DNA from: Cytophagales bacterium
GTDB lineage: Bacteria > Bacteroidota > Bacteroidia > Cytophagales > UBA9547
Direction: 5' to 3'
Length of the DNA: 13,130 bases
Assembly (NCBI GenBank): GCA_003476475.1
Contig: DMUD01000260.1
Span: forward strand, 1-13,130
The notes beneath the pieces are model-generated. The model ran no database searches. It saw only the letters and a program-made list of their open reading frames with translations, and was not told the origin of the DNA. A program made the translations under genes and the position numbers. Of the stretch, positions 1-6,847 are shown in pieces. The first letter of the stretch is position 1; every line of letters starts with the position of its first letter.

Positions 1-96
1 TAGCCATTCTACTAACTCATATACCCGAGCGTTTACGCCCATCGTAAGGTCGAATGGATTGTGAGGATAGATAAATAGTAGCTTTTTGCGGTTCAT
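1..96 (-). CDS. N-terminus of a probable glycosyltransferase (3' end outside window)
   Basis: Only the first 32 codons are present. The ATG at 96-94 overlaps the TGA stop of the upstream glycosyltransferase gene (ATGA arrangement), which indicates translational coupling and the same operon. The visible protein begins MNRKKLLFIYPHNPFDLTMG, a basic start followed by a hydrophobic beta-strand and a proline/asparagine loop. This resembles the first Rossmann strand of GT-B glycosyltransferases (GT4-like), but 32 residues cannot prove the family. That it is a gene is well supported by the open frame to the window edge and by the overlap. The function is inferred mainly from the neighbours. Confidence 0.6.
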   Translation of the reverse strand, partial: MNRKKLLFIYPHNPFDLTMGVNARVYELVEWL

Positions 97-995
97 TTTT
101 TCTTAATCCAAGTTGACAAAAATAGCTTTAAAATAGGTAAAGGATTGGTCTTTAGAATAAAACTTAGTCTAAATGACACATAGAACACCTCAAATACAGA
201 CTTGGGGCCACTGTAATTGGCCATGTTTACCTGAATGAAATGAATCATTGAATTGCGTAGTGAGTCGCCAATGACATCAAAATTATCATTCATCCACTCG
301 AAGAAGGATAGGATTGCATCTCGTTTCAGATAGTAGTAGTCGGAAGTGTCTGACGAGATGTTGATTTCACTTTTTCTCCAACTTACCATTGCATCTGTGA
401 TTGTTGAAATCCCAGTTTCTCTCCCCAATAGAGCCCATGTTGCGTCATCTGAGCACCATCCTATCGGAAATTCCACGAAACCTCCTTTTTGGTGGAATTC
501 ATTTTTTCTGAAAATATACTCACATGCGAAGCTTTCCAGTTTAAAAGACAATTTCTGTTCTAGGAAAATGATAGAAGGCATCGTTTGCATTGGGGCATTG
601 GATTCCTTTTGTACTTTCCCATTTCCATCAACAACACGCACATTAAAGTGAAGTAAATTGTATTTTTCTTTACTGTGTCTATAAAAGTTCTCTACGCAGT
701 TTGGATCTGCCAAGTCATCGTCAGAAAATAGCCATATCCATTCTTCATCCCCAACTAAATCAATGCATCTTTCCCATTGTTTCACGAGAGATTTGCCTCC
801 CATATTGGACTCAAACTTATGATAGACGATATTCAGGCTTGTAAAATATTGCTTCGCTATAGAATGTAAGTCTGACGGACTACAATCATCCCCAATATAG
901 AGCGTGAAGTTTTTGTTTGTTTGTGCGTTGAAAGACTCTAACGTCTCTTTAAAAAACTGAGGTTTATAAGCTGGTATTACGATTGCTAGCGACAT
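93..995 (-). CDS. Family 2 glycosyltransferase (GT-A fold)
   Basis: This 300-residue protein probably transfers a sugar from a nucleotide-sugar donor onto a growing surface glycan at the cytoplasmic side of the membrane. It opens with the classic GT2 first strand (AIVIPAYKP, about residues 4-12), followed by the GDDCS nucleotide-binding loop at 35-39. The metal-binding DDD triad lies at 92-94 in WLFSDDDLADPN, and a likely catalytic acidic pair lies in WCSDDATW near 183-184. The C-terminus is hydrophobic and basic (about 268-300), suggesting peripheral membrane attachment. The ATG start lies 9 bases after the stop of the upstream gene, and the stop overlaps the next start. The GT2 fold is clear. 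Donor, acceptor and linkage cannot be read from the sequence. Confidence 0.9.
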   Translation of the reverse strand: MSLAIVIPAYKPQFFKETLESFNAQTNKNFTLYIGDDCSPSDLHSIAKQYFTSLNIVYHKFESNMGGKSLVKQWERCIDLVGDEEWIWLFSDDDLADPNCVENFYRHSKEKYNLLHFNVRVVDGNGKVQKESNAPMQTMPSIIFLEQKLSFKLESFACEYIFRKNEFHQKGGFVEFPIGWCSDDATWALLGRETGISTITDAMVSWRKSEINISSDTSDYYYLKRDAILSFFEWMNDNFDVIGDSLRNSMIHFIQVNMANYSGPKSVFEVFYVSFRLSFILKTNPLPILKLFLSTWIKKK

Positions 996-1004
996 ACATT
1001 CTTT

Positions 1005-1700
1005 TCAAACCTTTTGCCAGTCGACCAGTGGGGCTAACCAAGCCAATTCTGTATGTGTAGCCAGACCTGGTAGGGCAGAAATCAGCTTTCGCTTTTGTTT
1101 CTTTTTGAAAAAGCTTGTTTTACATAGTTCTTGAAAAGCCTTAAAATCATTAGGATATTTCCCTTCTGTATTTTTCCACCAAAGTTTTTTATCTTCTTTT
1201 ATTATTCTCACGCGTGTTGCAAAAGTCATAGTAGTGGAGTTGGTCTCTTTCCAATGGACTGTTTTCGAAAGACACACTCTGCATGCTTCAGATCCATCTT
1301 TTACGAGAGGATTAACGCCATCCTCGTATTTATCTGGATGGTCATATAAAGAAACATAGTCGGCAATGTTTATACCTTCAATCAAAGCTTGCTTCGCTGT
1401 TTTCAAGTGTAGGTAGTCATCTTCGAGTATGTATATTATGCTGTCTTCGTTTAAATTTTGGAGGGCAAATTCTATACAAAATCTCCAAGATCCGCAGTTT
1501 CCCAATGTCGAGAGAATGGGTTCAACTCCTTTTGATCGAACCATTTGAATAGTTTCTGACGAGCAATTATCTGCGCATACATAAAATCCTTCCATACCAA
1601 ACACGTCTAATGCATTTTGCAGGCAATGGTCTTTTGTGGCATTTGGGAGTTTTTCCTTCGGATGCCCTTTGTCGGAAATTCTGTAAAGTATATTCAACAT
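1005..1700 (-). CDS. Putative GT-A-like glycosyltransferase, unfamiliar family
   Basis: This 231-residue protein lies between two glycosyltransferase genes: its ATG is 2 bases after the upstream stop and the next gene starts 9 bases after its own. I do not recognise a standard family. Features that suggest a GT-A sugar transferase are an N-terminal strand followed by an alternating alpha/beta pattern, a CADNCSS loop at 42-48, and IIYILEDDYLHL at about 88-99. In the last of these, EDD (93-95) resembles a DxD metal site. Later conserved-looking blocks are HWKETNSTTMTFATRV (149-164) and GLATHTE (212-218). It has at least eight cysteines, many for a short cytoplasmic enzyme, including a CRVC pair at 140-143. 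A role in modifying the same glycan is inferred from position only. Confidence 0.75.
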   Translation of the reverse strand: MLNILYRISDKGHPKEKLPNATKDHCLQNALDVFGMEGFYVCADNCSSETIQMVRSKGVEPILSTLGNCGSWRFCIEFALQNLNEDSIIYILEDDYLHLKTAKQALIEGINIADYVSLYDHPDKYEDGVNPLVKDGSEACRVCLSKTVHWKETNSTTMTFATRVRIIKEDKKLWWKNTEGKYPNDFKAFQELCKTSFFKKKQKRKLISALPGLATHTELAWLAPLVDWQKV

Positions 1701-1702
1701 GG

Positions 1703-2503
1703 CTACTTCAGCACTATATAAGGTTCTACGGTCTTGTAATTGTGTCCGTGTACAAAATCTTTCCCAGAGAACTCGTGCTCGAATTCATTTTCAACCATCT
1801 GAACCCAATCTCTTTCGGTATTATGCCCCCACGAGATTACCTTTTTCAGCATTTCATTTTTCGTCCTTACCCAACTATAATGATGAATCATTGGCTTACC
1901 ATCCATGTGGTGCGTCATGCGCTTTTTCTTCCCAACGGCACCTTGGTAGATGCTTTCTCTGTCAAGATAGTCCATGATTGTTTCATAACTAATTTGGTCT
2001 CGTTTGACGATTACGGCAGAATCCTCGAGAGTTTCCGCTCTGTATTTGGTTTCTCTAAAATAATAATAATTAGAAAGCTTCAGTGCTGCATATTTAAACA
2101 AATTAGTTTTTTGTAGCCATGTTTTCATACGTTGGCCATCAAACACTTCGTCTGCATCCAAAAAAATGACATAGTCGATTTTATTTTCAAGAGCCTGCAA
2201 ACCGATCCAGCGGGCATATGTTACCCAATGCTGGGATGGTACATCAAGGTTTGCATTGTAATCGAATTTGACAAATTGTGCGCTTGGGTTTTCCTTGATA
2301 GAAAGATCTAACAAATTCAGATTTTCTGGTGTTCCATCATAGAAGTGGTCGGTATAGGGAACAATGACTGACTTTGAAAATAGTGTAGCTTGTGATATAC
2401 AATGCTTTAAAAATTGATAGTCGTTGGTGCAATAATTTATCACCACTCCTATATTAATGGTTTTTTCTGATAAGAGTGAAGCTATAGTATTTAAGATTTG
2501 CAT
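1703..2503 (-). CDS. Putative GT2-like glycosyltransferase
   Basis: This protein of about 266 residues has a GT-A-type core. INIGVVINYCTND (about 16-28) forms the first strand and loop, and YVIFLDADEVFDG (111-123) carries a DxD-like DADE site. The His-rich block HHYSWVR at 207-213 recalls the C-terminal metal or acceptor site of family 2 and family 92-like transferases. It probably adds a sugar to the locus glycan. Two starts are possible: a GTG at 2539-2537 overlapping the TGA stop of the Wzt gene (GTGA), or the ATG at 2503-2501 chosen here. The ATG puts the first strand at the usual distance from the N-terminus. The GTG overlap is typical of coupled genes and would add 12 residues. The stop is TAG, 2 bases before the next ATG. 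Confidence 0.82.
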   Translation of the reverse strand: MQILNTIASLLSEKTINIGVVINYCTNDYQFLKHCISQATLFSKSVIVPYTDHFYDGTPENLNLLDLSIKENPSAQFVKFDYNANLDVPSQHWVTYARWIGLQALENKIDYVIFLDADEVFDGQRMKTWLQKTNLFKYAALKLSNYYYFRETKYRAETLEDSAVIVKRDQISYETIMDYLDRESIYQGAVGKKKRMTHHMDGKPMIHHYSWVRTKNEMLKKVISWGHNTERDWVQMVENEFEHEFSGKDFVHGHNYKTVEPYIVLK

Positions 2504-2522
2504 TATGAAATTATTTAGTCTG

Positions 2523-2530
2523 CAAAAATA
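2523..2530 (-). promoter_or_regulatory. Possible Bacteroidota -7 element (TAnnTTTG)
   Basis: Reading leftwards the sequence is TATTTTTG, a full match to the Bacteroidota TAnnTTTG -7 box, ending 19 bases before the ATG at 2503. It lies just after the Wzt stop and could drive the three glycosyltransferase genes independently. No TTG is found at the normal -33 spacing, so this may be a chance match in A+T-rich DNA. Confidence 0.25.
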
Positions 2531-2535
2531 GATAG

Positions 2536-3786
2536 TCACTCAACAGTCCATATTGAAGCCAGAATTGTTTTTGCATGAGATGGATAGTCATTGGATCGTT
2601 TAATCAGATCGTTATTTTGATGGATGTTGAATGACATGCAATTATTGGCATATATATACGTGTTTCCATGTGAACTGCCTGCCCAAAGTGATATCTTCAT
2701 TCCTCCAGGCGAAAAATTAACATTATGTATTTTGATATTGAAGCTGAATTTATTTTGACTCCTATCTAGGTTGTTTAAATTGAGCTTTTCATCGTCATAG
2801 TTACTTATATGGGCCATCAGTTCATCATATTTATTGTGAATGTCAATGCTGATTTCTATAGTTGATGGCCAATCTTTTACTATAAATTCGAAAGAAATGG
2901 AAATTGCTTCTCCAGCAAAATAGTCTCTTCTTGGTTTGCCAGAATAATCTCTTAATTCAAGATTGTCAAAGAAAACGCAGGAATCACCATTATACACATA
3001 TTTATAATTGCTAGATTCTGAAATATATTCCTCGACAACATTATTAGATTTACCCAAAGAAACTAATCGTCCATTCCTTAGCAAAATAGCTTTAGTACAT
3101 AAAGCGAGTACCGTGCTTAATTGGTGGCTCACATACAAAACCGTCCTTCCATCTTTAGATGAAACATCATTCATCTTTCCCAGGCACTTTTTCTGAAATT
3201 CCGCATCGCCTACGGCCAGCACTTCGTCCACAATCAAAATCTCCGATTCCAAATGTGCCGCCACTGCAAATGCCAGTCGCACATACATACCCGAAGAATA
3301 TCTCTTCACAGGTGTATCAATGTATTTTTCCACACCCGAAAAAGCGATGATTTCGTCCAACTTTCGTGCTATTTCATGACGTGTCATGCCCAAAATAGCT
3401 CCATTCATAAAAATATTTTCACGACCCGTTAAATCAGGGTGAAAACCTGTACCCACTTCAAGCAAACTAGCTATGCGTCCCTTTATTCTAATTTCACCTC
3501 TGGTAGGGGCGGTTACCCTTGACAGAATCTTGAGTAAAGTCGATTTTCCTGCGCCGTTCTTCCCAATGATTCCGACCGATTCTCCTTTTTTGATTTCAAA
3601 ATCCAAGCCTTTCAAAGCCCAGTATTCTTTCCCTGCTTTTTCTTCGCCAATTATTTGAGTAGGGTCATTTTGGCCTCGAAGCCTAGCCCACATTATCTTC
3701 AGGTCATTGGAAAAAGTACCAGAGTTGATGGCTCCCAAATCGTACCTTTTGTGAAGGTCATTAACAACAATAGCAGTATCGGACAC
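2536..3786 (-). CDS. wzt: Wzt-type polysaccharide ABC exporter ATP-binding protein
   Basis: This cytoplasmic ATPase subunit probably powers export of a lipid-linked O-antigen- or capsule-like polysaccharide across the inner membrane. The 416 residues comprise a nucleotide-binding domain and a C-terminal extension. The ATPase part has Walker A GKNGAGKS (75-82), the LTGREN segment (119-124) typical of Wzt/TagH ATPases, a signature with YSSGM at 163-167, Walker B ILIVDE (183-188) and the switch His221. Residues from about 260 to 416 are beta-rich, as in the Wzt carbohydrate-binding domain that recognises the modified end of the glycan. The start is GTG at 3786-3784, because an in-frame TAA lies just upstream. 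The gene heads the minus-strand operon. No Wzm permease is adjacent. The 3' third is markedly poorer in G+C than the ATPase-coding part. Confidence 0.93.
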   Translation of the reverse strand: MSDTAIVVNDLHKRYDLGAINSGTFSNDLKIMWARLRGQNDPTQIIGEEKAGKEYWALKGLDFEIKKGESVGIIGKNGAGKSTLLKILSRVTAPTRGEIRIKGRIASLLEVGTGFHPDLTGRENIFMNGAILGMTRHEIARKLDEIIAFSGVEKYIDTPVKRYSSGMYVRLAFAVAAHLESEILIVDEVLAVGDAEFQKKCLGKMNDVSSKDGRTVLYVSHQLSTVLALCTKAILLRNGRLVSLGKSNNVVEEYISESSNYKYVYNGDSCVFFDNLELRDYSGKPRRDYFAGEAISISFEFIVKDWPSTIEISIDIHNKYDELMAHISNYDDEKLNLNNLDRSQNKFSFNIKIHNVNFSPGGMKISLWAGSSHGNTYIYANNCMSFNIHQNNDLIKRSNDYPSHAKTILASIWTVE

Positions 3787-3806
3787 GCTTTTTTATTTTC
3801 CAGTTC

Positions 3807-3814
3807 CAAAATTA
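3807..3814 (-). promoter_or_regulatory. Candidate -7 promoter element for the wzt operon
   Basis: Read on the minus strand this is TAATTTTG, a full TAnnTTTG match, 20 bases before the GTG start of wzt in the 47-base divergent gap. A transcript starting a few bases beyond it would have a leader of about 15 bases. No TTG lies at the usual -33 distance, so only half of the promoter consensus is supported. Confidence 0.35.
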
Positions 3815-3820
3815 ACAATA

Positions 3821-3828
3821 TACTTTTG
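3821..3828 (+). promoter_or_regulatory. Candidate -7 promoter element for the GT4 gene
   Basis: TACTTTTG matches TAnnTTTG exactly and ends only 5 bases before the ATG at 3834. Initiation at the usual distance would fall at or next to the start codon and give a leaderless or nearly leaderless mRNA. No TTG occurs at -33 spacing. It sits back-to-back with the wzt element at 3807-3814. Confidence 0.35.
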
Positions 3829-3833
3829 CATTT

Positions 3834-4958
3834 ATGCGCACATTCTCAAAGTCATGTCTTGTTCTAGACGCCCGCAAAGCATTCGATTCGGGAATTGGCA
3901 CTTATATTCGAAACCTTGTTCCATTCTTCAAACAAGAATTTGACTTACGATTGATTGGCGATAAACAAAAACTAGAAGTTTTTGATTGCCAAGTCATACA
4001 TTCCGCTTCTTCCACTTATTCCCTATCCGATTTTTACCAGCCTTCTTTCTTATCTGGAAAATGTGATGTTTTTTGGACTCCCCATTTCAACTACCCGATA
4101 TGGCCTGTGAAAGCCAAATTGAAGTTGGCAACTGTACACGACATGTACCATTTGGCACATTTCGAAAAATTGAGCACCGCCCAAAAAATGTATGCCAAAC
4201 TGGTTATTGCACACACATTGAAAGCAACCGACAGCATTTTTACCATTTCCGAGTTCACCAAATCCGAAATCCTACGTTTTTTTCCAAAAACCCCTTCTGA
4301 CAAAATAGAAGTGGTTCATTTGGCGGTTGACAATACTTTTTTCAAACCCACTTCATCTGAGAATGAGATTCAAAATTTAAAAACCAATTACCAATTACCA
4401 GACAACTATGTGTTGTTTGTGGGCAATTTAAAGCACAACAAAAACGCCATTTCTTTAGTAAAGGCCATAGAGGCTTTACATTTTAAAGGCAAAAATTACC
4501 ACCACAAACTAGTCATCGCAGGCAAAAAAGAGGGTTTTCGTATTGGCGACAATGAAGTAATAGACTATATCAAAAACCACAAATTGGAACATCTAGTCCA
4601 CTTTACGGGGTTTGTGAATGAATCAGATTTGCCAATTCTTTATTCTGCGGCGTCTCTTTTTGTATTTCCATCACTATATGAAGGTTTTGGATTGCCTCCA
4701 TTGGAAGCGATTGCATGTGGATGCCCTGTTTTATGTTCCAACATGGCCAGTATCCCTGAAGTGTGCGGAAATAGCACTTTTTATTTCGATGCCCAAAATA
4801 CAGAATCATTGACGAATGAACTGGAAAAACTATTGGCAAACAAGGAGTTAAGAAAAACAAAATCGGATACTGCCAAAGAATGGATAAAACAATATGATTG
4901 GAGTCTTACAGCAGAAAAACACATTAACATCATAAAAGAGGGGCTTTCAAAGATATAA
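3834..4958 (+). CDS. GT4-family glycosyltransferase (GT-B fold)
   Basis: This retaining glycosyltransferase of 374 residues is probably cytoplasmic or peripherally membrane-bound and adds a sugar, often mannose-like, to a surface glycan. The N-terminal block LDARKAFDSGIGTYIRNL (11-28) is the acceptor-side glycine loop of GT4 enzymes, and VHDMYHL (101-107) follows. The donor half begins at YVLFVGNLKHNKN (192-204). The signature EGFGLPPLEAIACG (283-296) supplies the E-x7-E pair, Glu283 and Glu291, that contacts the nucleotide sugar. The length is typical of the family. The gene diverges from the wzt operon and converges on the DUF2130 gene with only 6 bases between stop codons. No ribosome binding site is evident before the ATG. 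The substrate is unknown, and its role in the same glycan is inferred from proximity. Confidence 0.93.
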   Translation: MRTFSKSCLVLDARKAFDSGIGTYIRNLVPFFKQEFDLRLIGDKQKLEVFDCQVIHSASSTYSLSDFYQPSFLSGKCDVFWTPHFNYPIWPVKAKLKLATVHDMYHLAHFEKLSTAQKMYAKLVIAHTLKATDSIFTISEFTKSEILRFFPKTPSDKIEVVHLAVDNTFFKPTSSENEIQNLKTNYQLPDNYVLFVGNLKHNKNAISLVKAIEALHFKGKNYHHKLVIAGKKEGFRIGDNEVIDYIKNHKLEHLVHFTGFVNESDLPILYSAASLFVFPSLYEGFGLPPLEAIACGCPVLCSNMASIPEVCGNSTFYFDAQNTESLTNELEKLLANKELRKTKSDTAKEWIKQYDWSLTAEKHINIIKEGLSKI

Positions 4959-4964
4959 ATTCCC

Positions 4965-6143
4965 CTACTCCTCCAGCATTTTCAAGTCTCCCATTCCGGT
5001 TCCTACAATACCGCGCACCGAACCAAACACTTTCACGGTACTGCTCATGGCTTTTTCCATTTGCTTTTCGCGCTCGGCCCACATTTTTTCCATGAAAATC
5101 CTTTCCTTATTTATGGTTTCTTTCACGTTTCGAAAACCTTCGGCCACGGCTTCCAATCGGTTACGAAACTCGTCGCCCGTAATGTAATTGTACAACAAGC
5201 CCAGCTTGTCTTCCCTATTTTCTTGCGAATCCAATACAGTTTGAATTTTGAGCAAACTGTCGCGCAACACAAAGGAAAGGCTTTTTACTTCGGCATAGCT
5301 ACATATCCATATACCGTCTTTCGAACCGAACTTATCCATGTCGGAAGGCATGGCTTCAGTAACCAAAACCGCCACCGAGGCACCCAAATCGCGCATGTCG
5401 TGCTTCAGCTTGTCTATCCACTTGGGCTCAAAATTTTTGGTACGCTTGCTTTCGTAAATAATTTTACCACACTCCCTGCCCGAAAAATTGCGCACAATTT
5501 GTATAGAATCTGCGCCTTTTACGCCCTTTGGCACTTCTTGAATTAGGTCGTAGGGAAAGAAGTTGCGCAACATCTCTTCCAAGGCAATTTCCTGTACCTC
5601 CCCTTGTAGCTGCACACTGCCTTGTTCGGCTTTTCGCTTCATCTCCTCTATTTGCTCGCGCATTTTGTTGAACTGAAAATCTTTGTCTTTCAGCTTCATC
5701 TCGTATTCGTTTGCAACCGACTCCTTTATTTGCTTCAAAGCCTGTTCCATTTCCTCGTTTTTTTTGCGTTGCACCTCCATTTCTATTTGCAGGCGCTGTT
5801 GCTGCATGTCGTGCTTCAGTTTTTCGTTTTCGAAAACAATCTTTTGCATGTCGGAAGTTTCTTTGCGCTTGGTTTCCAATTCGGCATTCAGCAACGATAG
5901 CCTTTGTTGAAAATCTTTTTGTATTTGTTCACGCAGTATACCATCCAAATTTTTCCTTTCCTCGGCCAGTTTTTGAGCCACGGTCTCTTCGGTATCCTTG
6001 CGGTGTTTTTCTTCTAATTGAGCGATACGGCTATCAAAAGCCAACCTAAACTTTTGTTTTTCCTGTTCCAATTGGTTGTTTAGCACCTCGCCCACCCCAA
6101 AAGTGTGTCCGCATTTTACGCAGGTTATTTTGTTCTCTTCCAT
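4965..6143 (-). CDS. DUF2130 protein: coiled coil plus nuclease-like core
   Basis: This 392-residue protein is of the DUF2130 (COG4487) type, whose function is not established. A CVKCGH motif (Cys8, Cys11) at the N-terminus looks like half of a zinc ribbon. Residues from about 23 to 180 are a long charged coiled coil rich in Glu, Lys and Gln. The conserved core at about 185-300 contains GADSIQIV (Asp212) and CGKIIYESKRTKNF with Glu231 and Lys233. The D...ExK spacing resembles PD-(D/E)xK nucleases. A second helical segment (300-370) and a Gly-rich tail follow. The ATG start is 26 bases after the trpF stop, so the two are probably co-transcribed. DNA cleavage or binding is inferred from fold-like motifs. 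An oligomeric scaffold role is an alternative. Confidence 0.88.
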   Translation of the reverse strand: MEENKITCVKCGHTFGVGEVLNNQLEQEKQKFRLAFDSRIAQLEEKHRKDTEETVAQKLAEERKNLDGILREQIQKDFQQRLSLLNAELETKRKETSDMQKIVFENEKLKHDMQQQRLQIEMEVQRKKNEEMEQALKQIKESVANEYEMKLKDKDFQFNKMREQIEEMKRKAEQGSVQLQGEVQEIALEEMLRNFFPYDLIQEVPKGVKGADSIQIVRNFSGRECGKIIYESKRTKNFEPKWIDKLKHDMRDLGASVAVLVTEAMPSDMDKFGSKDGIWICSYAEVKSLSFVLRDSLLKIQTVLDSQENREDKLGLLYNYITGDEFRNRLEAVAEGFRNVKETINKERIFMEKMWAEREKQMEKAMSSTVKVFGSVRGIVGTGMGDLKMLEE

Positions 6144-6169
6144 AGTATTATCATTTTTAAAAGTCTGGT

Positions 6170-6799
6170 CTAAACACCCAAAGCCAAAAAGAATTGCCTT
6201 AATTTTTCCACATCTTTAACGCCAGCCTCGATTTCAAATTTGCTGTTCAAATCGAAACCTACAACCCATGAATATTTCTTGTCGATTTCTTTCAGTTCAT
6301 TGGCGTCTTCAAGTCCTATTCCTCCGCTCAGAATCACTGGCTTGTCTAATGTATATTTATCCAGCAAACTCCAGGCAAATTTTTGACCCGTTCCACCATG
6401 TTTTGGACTTTTGGTATCGAAAAGAAAATAATCGGCAACAGTGGCAAACTCAGCCATCTCTTCAAAACTCGTATGCTCGTCTATCGAAAACACTTTGATA
6501 ACCCCAAAACCAGCCTTTTTTATTTCGTCGCAATACGCCACCGATTCGCCCCCATGCAGCTGAGCGTATTTGAAATTGTATTCTTTTAAAATGGACAAAG
6601 CATAGTCAATTGGGCTATTGACAAACACTGCCACAGGACTTGTTTTTGCTGTTAAAGATTCAAGCAACTCTTTTTTGAAAATACCAGAAACGGAGCGCGG
6701 AGAAGGCGGATAAAAGATAAAACCCATAAAATCGGGAGAAAGACTTGCTACATCAGCCACGTTTTGGGAATCTCGCATGCCACATACTTTAATCTTCAT
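6170..6799 (-). CDS. trpF: Phosphoribosylanthranilate isomerase
   Basis: TrpF converts N-(5-phosphoribosyl)anthranilate into the ribulosyl (CdRP) intermediate, the third step of tryptophan synthesis, in the cytoplasm. The 209 residues match the usual length of this TIM-barrel enzyme. The N-terminus KIKVCGMRD carries the catalytic base Cys6, and MGFIFYPPSPRSV (25-37) is a family signature. FLFDTK carries the general acid Asp128, followed by the GGTGQ phosphate-region loop (135-139). ILSGGIGLEDA (156-166) and GFDLNSKFEIEAGVKD (181-196) close the barrel. The ATG start is 48 bases after the SprT-like stop. No other trp genes are visible. Neighbouring trpC, trpB and trpA would be usual, so this copy stands apart from a trp operon. 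Confidence 0.95.
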   Translation of the reverse strand: MKIKVCGMRDSQNVADVASLSPDFMGFIFYPPSPRSVSGIFKKELLESLTAKTSPVAVFVNSPIDYALSILKEYNFKYAQLHGGESVAYCDEIKKAGFGVIKVFSIDEHTSFEEMAEFATVADYFLFDTKSPKHGGTGQKFAWSLLDKYTLDKPVILSGGIGLEDANELKEIDKKYSWVVGFDLNSKFEIEAGVKDVEKLRQFFLALGV

Positions 6800-6847
6800 A
6801 GTTTATAATTCTTCGTTCGATGTTTATAGTTAAAAGTTATTTCATCT

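Noticed and set aside
1610..2116. 168-codon plus-strand open frame opposite two transferase genes
   Set aside because: It spans the junction of two well-supported minus-strand genes and its translation has no recognisable motif or start signal.
4939..4966. AGGGG...CCCCT inverted repeat at the convergent ends of the GT4 and DUF2130 genes
   Set aside because: Only five pairs hold, the loop is long and no T run follows on either strand, so a bidirectional terminator is not supported.
5061..6049. Several plus-strand open frames (up to 161 codons) opposite the DUF2130 gene
   Set aside because: They mirror the skewed codons of a Glu/Lys/Gln-rich coiled coil, give Phe/Leu/His-rich nonsense proteins and match no family. 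The minus-strand gene explains the region fully.
6801..6840. GTTTATA repeated in the gap before trpF
   Set aside because: The two copies are short, A+T-rich and not arranged as an operator or terminator. No full -7 box is present, so no regulatory call is made.
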